This document shows, in pieces, positions 62,182 through 64,000 of a DNA stretch of 64,000 nt. Origin of the DNA: Halapricum desulfuricans (GTDB taxonomy: Archaea > Halobacteriota > Halobacteria > Halobacteriales > Haloarculaceae). A model generated the notes under the pieces. It did not search any database. It worked only from the letters and a program-made list of their open reading frames with translations, and was not told the origin of the DNA. The stretch spans positions 1,287,030 through 1,351,029 of the forward strand of contig NZ_CP064788.1 in assembly GCF_017094525.1 (NCBI RefSeq), read 5' to 3'. Position 1 is the first letter of the stretch. Each line of letters begins with the position of its first letter. The translations under genes and the position numbers were made by a program.

Positions 62182-62266
62182 TGAGTTGTGCGTCAGCAGA
62201 ACGCCTCGACGTAAAAATTACAAGATATCACCGTACCCCCCGAAATCTGGTTATATAGCCCTTGAA

Positions 62267-62290
62267 TCGCCAGAATGCTGCTTCTGGCGA
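62267..62290. terminator. Hairpin downstream of the DUF1508 gene
   Basis: TCGCCAGAA-TGCTGC-TTCTGGCGA: a perfect 9-bp stem with a 6-base loop, between the DUF1508 gene's end and the exchanger's start. Both genes are on the minus strand. It may end the DUF1508 transcript; no T-run follows. Confidence 0.35.
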
Positions 62291-62392
62291 CTGTTCGAAG
62301 AGGCGCGGCTCTGAGGCTCTCAGCTCCGGAGACTCGGCGGTATCGACGAGAGAAGCGGTACGTGTCGCGTCAGGACGATGCGTGGGCTACTA

Positions 62393-62587
62393 TCACTCGT
62401 CCGTCACAAACTGAACATCCGCATCGGCTGCACTTCGTTTCACACTGTCGATGCCGCGCTGCACGCCTTGTTTCGATTGATACCCTTCGCCGCTGTCGGC
62501 GATGATGTTCCCGTTGCTGGCGACGAGGCGCCATCGCCACTCGCCAGCGTTGTCGCGGAAGACCTCGAATGTGGCCGTGCGAGACAT
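62393..62587 (-). CDS. HVO_2922-type DUF1508 small protein
   Basis: A 64-residue protein with one DUF1508 repeat: FEVFRDNAGEWRWRLVASNGN then IIADSGEGYQSKQGVQRGIDSV. This is the YegP-like fold, dimeric in a solved haloarchaeal example as I recall. Function unknown; often one repeat in haloarchaea, two in bacteria. Confidence 0.9.
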   Translation of the reverse strand: MSRTATFEVFRDNAGEWRWRLVASNGNIIADSGEGYQSKQGVQRGIDSVKRSAADADVQFVTDE

Positions 62588-62798
62588 ATACTACACACTG
62601 GTGGAAGAGAGTCTTAAAACAACGGACTGGGTCCCGACATTGCGTCTCCCGATCTTTTGGGGCGTTCGCCGTGCTCGGTCGCACAGGCCCGACCGAGAGC
62701 GTCCCTCGTGCCGGACGCTCGCTCGCCCGCGTTAATCGCTTGCCGTCTCACGACTCATGCCGCTCGTCCGCTCGGCGCGTTGCCGACCGACGTGCTGA

Positions 62799-63335
62799 TC
62801 ACTCGCTGACGACCAGCGTGTCGTCTTCGAGGTAGTGGTCGAGGTGGTGGGCGTCTTCTTCCACTTCGACGAGGATCTGCCGGAGGACCTCGGCGGTCGC
62901 GTGGTCACCGAGGTTGGTCGCGAGGTCGACGTGATCGCGGAGACTCTCGATGATCTCGCCGTAGATCTCCAGGTCGTTCTCCAGGGACGTCCGGATGTCG
63001 TAGACGTCCTCGCCCTCGGGTTCGACCGGCGCGTGTTCTTCGAGGCTCTTCCCGCTCGCGATCGGCGTGCCACCGATAGCCTGCAGTCGTTCGGCGAGTT
63101 CGTCGGCAGCCTCTTCGGCACGTCCGGCGGCCTCGCCGAGGTACTCGTGTACGTCGTGGAACTCCGCGCCCTCGACGTTCCAGTGGTGCTTCTTGAGCTG
63201 GTGATACAGGACGTACGTCGAAGCGAGGTCGGTGTTCAGCGCCTCGACGATCTGCTCGGCTTTCCCCTGCTCGAGACGAAGCCGGTTCTCCTCGACGGTG
63301 CCTGCCTGCTGGCGGATCTCCCTCTGAGTGCTCAT
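62799..63335 (-). CDS. dpsA: DNA-starvation/ferritin-like protein DpsA
   Basis: A 178-residue Dps-type ferritin from ATG 63335 (MSTQREIRQQ). The ferroxidase-site residues lie in LYHQLKKHHWNVEGAEFHDVHEYLGE and the second helix AADELAERLQAIGG, and the last helix carries EDAHHLDHYLED. Halobacterial DpsA stores iron and protects against peroxide; it forms a 12-mer shell. It follows a gap of about 210 bp from the DUF1508 gene. Confidence 0.95.
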   Translation of the reverse strand: MSTQREIRQQAGTVEENRLRLEQGKAEQIVEALNTDLASTYVLYHQLKKHHWNVEGAEFHDVHEYLGEAAGRAEEAADELAERLQAIGGTPIASGKSLEEHAPVEPEGEDVYDIRTSLENDLEIYGEIIESLRDHVDLATNLGDHATAEVLRQILVEVEEDAHHLDHYLEDDTLVVSE

Positions 63336-63506
63336 TGCAATCACCGATACGAACGCGATCCCCATATAGTTTCTCAATCCGGAAATGTATTTCTGAAAAG
63401 CAAAACAAGAGTTCGATATGGCGGAAACATTTGCGGCAGTCTGTGACGATCCGGGCGTCGTCATTGTCGTCACAGTGTAACTGTCATTGCCTGACGATCG
63501 ATCAGC

Positions 63507-63620
63507 TACGAACCGATCGGCAAGGTCTCGACGCCGTTCGACAGCGCCGAAGGAATGCCGATCCAGCCGCCGGTGGCCGACGACGACAGCCGCGAGTACG
63601 CCGACGATCGGTTCGTCTAG
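63507..63620 (+). pseudogene. Fragment of trmO (tRNA methyltransferase O)
   Basis: A 37-codon frame, YEPIGKVSTPFDSAEGMPIQP..., ending in TAG at 63618-63620. The start matches the conserved N-terminus of TrmO, which methylates t6A37 in tRNA. It has no start codon (the frame is closed by TGA at 63492) and lacks the remaining ~110 codons. It is a decayed remnant or rearrangement scar. Confidence 0.6.
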
Positions 63621-63638
63621 GAAAACAGCGATCCGCAG

Positions 63639-63860
63639 TTATTCGAGGCCGAGGTCCGCGAGCGAGTGAGTATGCTGCCAGGCCCCGGTGACCTCGTCGA
63701 CGTCGAACTCGAGGACGCCGTCAGTCAGGCGGAGTCGAACTGTCTCGTCGCCGATCTCGGCGTCGTGCAGGTGCAATTCGAGGGGCTGATCGAACTCGCT
63801 GACCGCGACCATCAGCTCACCGTTCTGTTCGAGCATCTCTTGGAGATCTTCGGATTCCAT
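63639..63860 (-). CDS. Small conserved-looking haloarchaeal protein
   Basis: A 73-residue acidic protein from ATG 63860 (MESEDLQEMLEQNGELMV); the longer upstream frame is unlikely. It reads as alternating beta strands (LELHLHDAEIGDETVRLRLTD). I do not recognise the family. It ends 18 bases after the trmO fragment on the opposite strand. Confidence 0.65.
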   Translation of the reverse strand: MESEDLQEMLEQNGELMVAVSEFDQPLELHLHDAEIGDETVRLRLTDGVLEFDVDEVTGAWQHTHSLADLGLE

Positions 63861-64000
63861 GGTTCGGATATATGCTTTGTTCGGCCCCGGCAAAAGCGTT
63901 CCTCTCCCATCAGTGTTTTTGGCAGGCCTAAAAAGAGGCAGAACCCGCCCGTTCTGTAACCCCTTTACCTGCGACTCCACTGAGGTCAACTGTATGCAAG

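Noticed and set aside
1-64000. CRISPR array
   Set aside because: No regularly spaced 25-40-bp repeats with unique spacers were found; the repeats noted are palindromes, tRNA fragments or coding repeats.

Overview
The window is chromosomal DNA of a halophilic archaeon (class Halobacteria). Codon use is GC-rich, the predicted proteins are strongly acidic, and the genes are typically haloarchaeal: AglJ, DpsA, MptE, Gar1/SRP19, archaeal Elp3, a DUF555 protein, HxlR/DoxX, a presenilin-type protease and IS1341/ISH3-type mobile elements. I cannot name the genus from sequence alone.

Positions 1-36,000 are mostly housekeeping and membrane genes. They include a rhodanese; a small cluster of a Met-rich membrane HTH protein, a His-rich secreted protein and a SHOCT protein; Mqo; AglJ; HxlR/DoxX; a rhomboid protease; a METTL5-like methylase; and two large pilus-cluster-like envelope proteins. 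Further along are Elp3, an OGG-type glycosylase, pterin genes folP/mptE, gcvT/gcvH, a HCDH/ECH fusion, a histidine kinase, Pcm, SRP19/Gar1, a presenilin-type protease and a PfkB kinase. This part also carries two TnpB-only (IS1341-type) elements, one of which breaks a lipoprotein gene. It holds three copies of an ~80-bp palindromic repeat and two short elements bounded by 16-bp inverted repeats.

Positions 36,259-59,162 form a defence island on the 3' side of a tRNA-Arg(CCU) gene (59,541-59,613). It is a BREX locus whose gene content matches what I recall as type 5: brxA-like, brxC/pglY copy 1, brxB, brxC/pglY copy 2, pglX, pglZ and brxHII, all on the minus strand and mostly joined by ATGA overlaps. 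The pglX gene is cut by an ISH3-family element with 15-bp terminal repeats and a 5-bp target duplication. Removing the element and one duplication restores a 1,400-codon frame. The middle of pglX (target-recognition part) is AT-rich and looks exchanged. Between brxC copy 2 and pglX sits an accessory insert: a two-HTH regulator overlapping a truncated nucleotidyltransferase, and, on the opposite strand, a small HTH gene plus a dGTPase. Three copies of the tRNA 3' end beside the tRNA look like integration scars.

Positions 59,697-64,000 return to ordinary genes: a Tat-exported HtrA-like protease, a cation/Ca exchanger, a DUF1508 protein, DpsA, a fragment of trmO and a small conserved-looking protein.

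Functional reading: the island is a BREX anti-virus system that is probably disabled or altered by the IS in pglX, with a nested dGTPase module that may act as separate or back-up nucleotide-depletion defence. That functional reading is inference; the gene structures are visible in the sequence.
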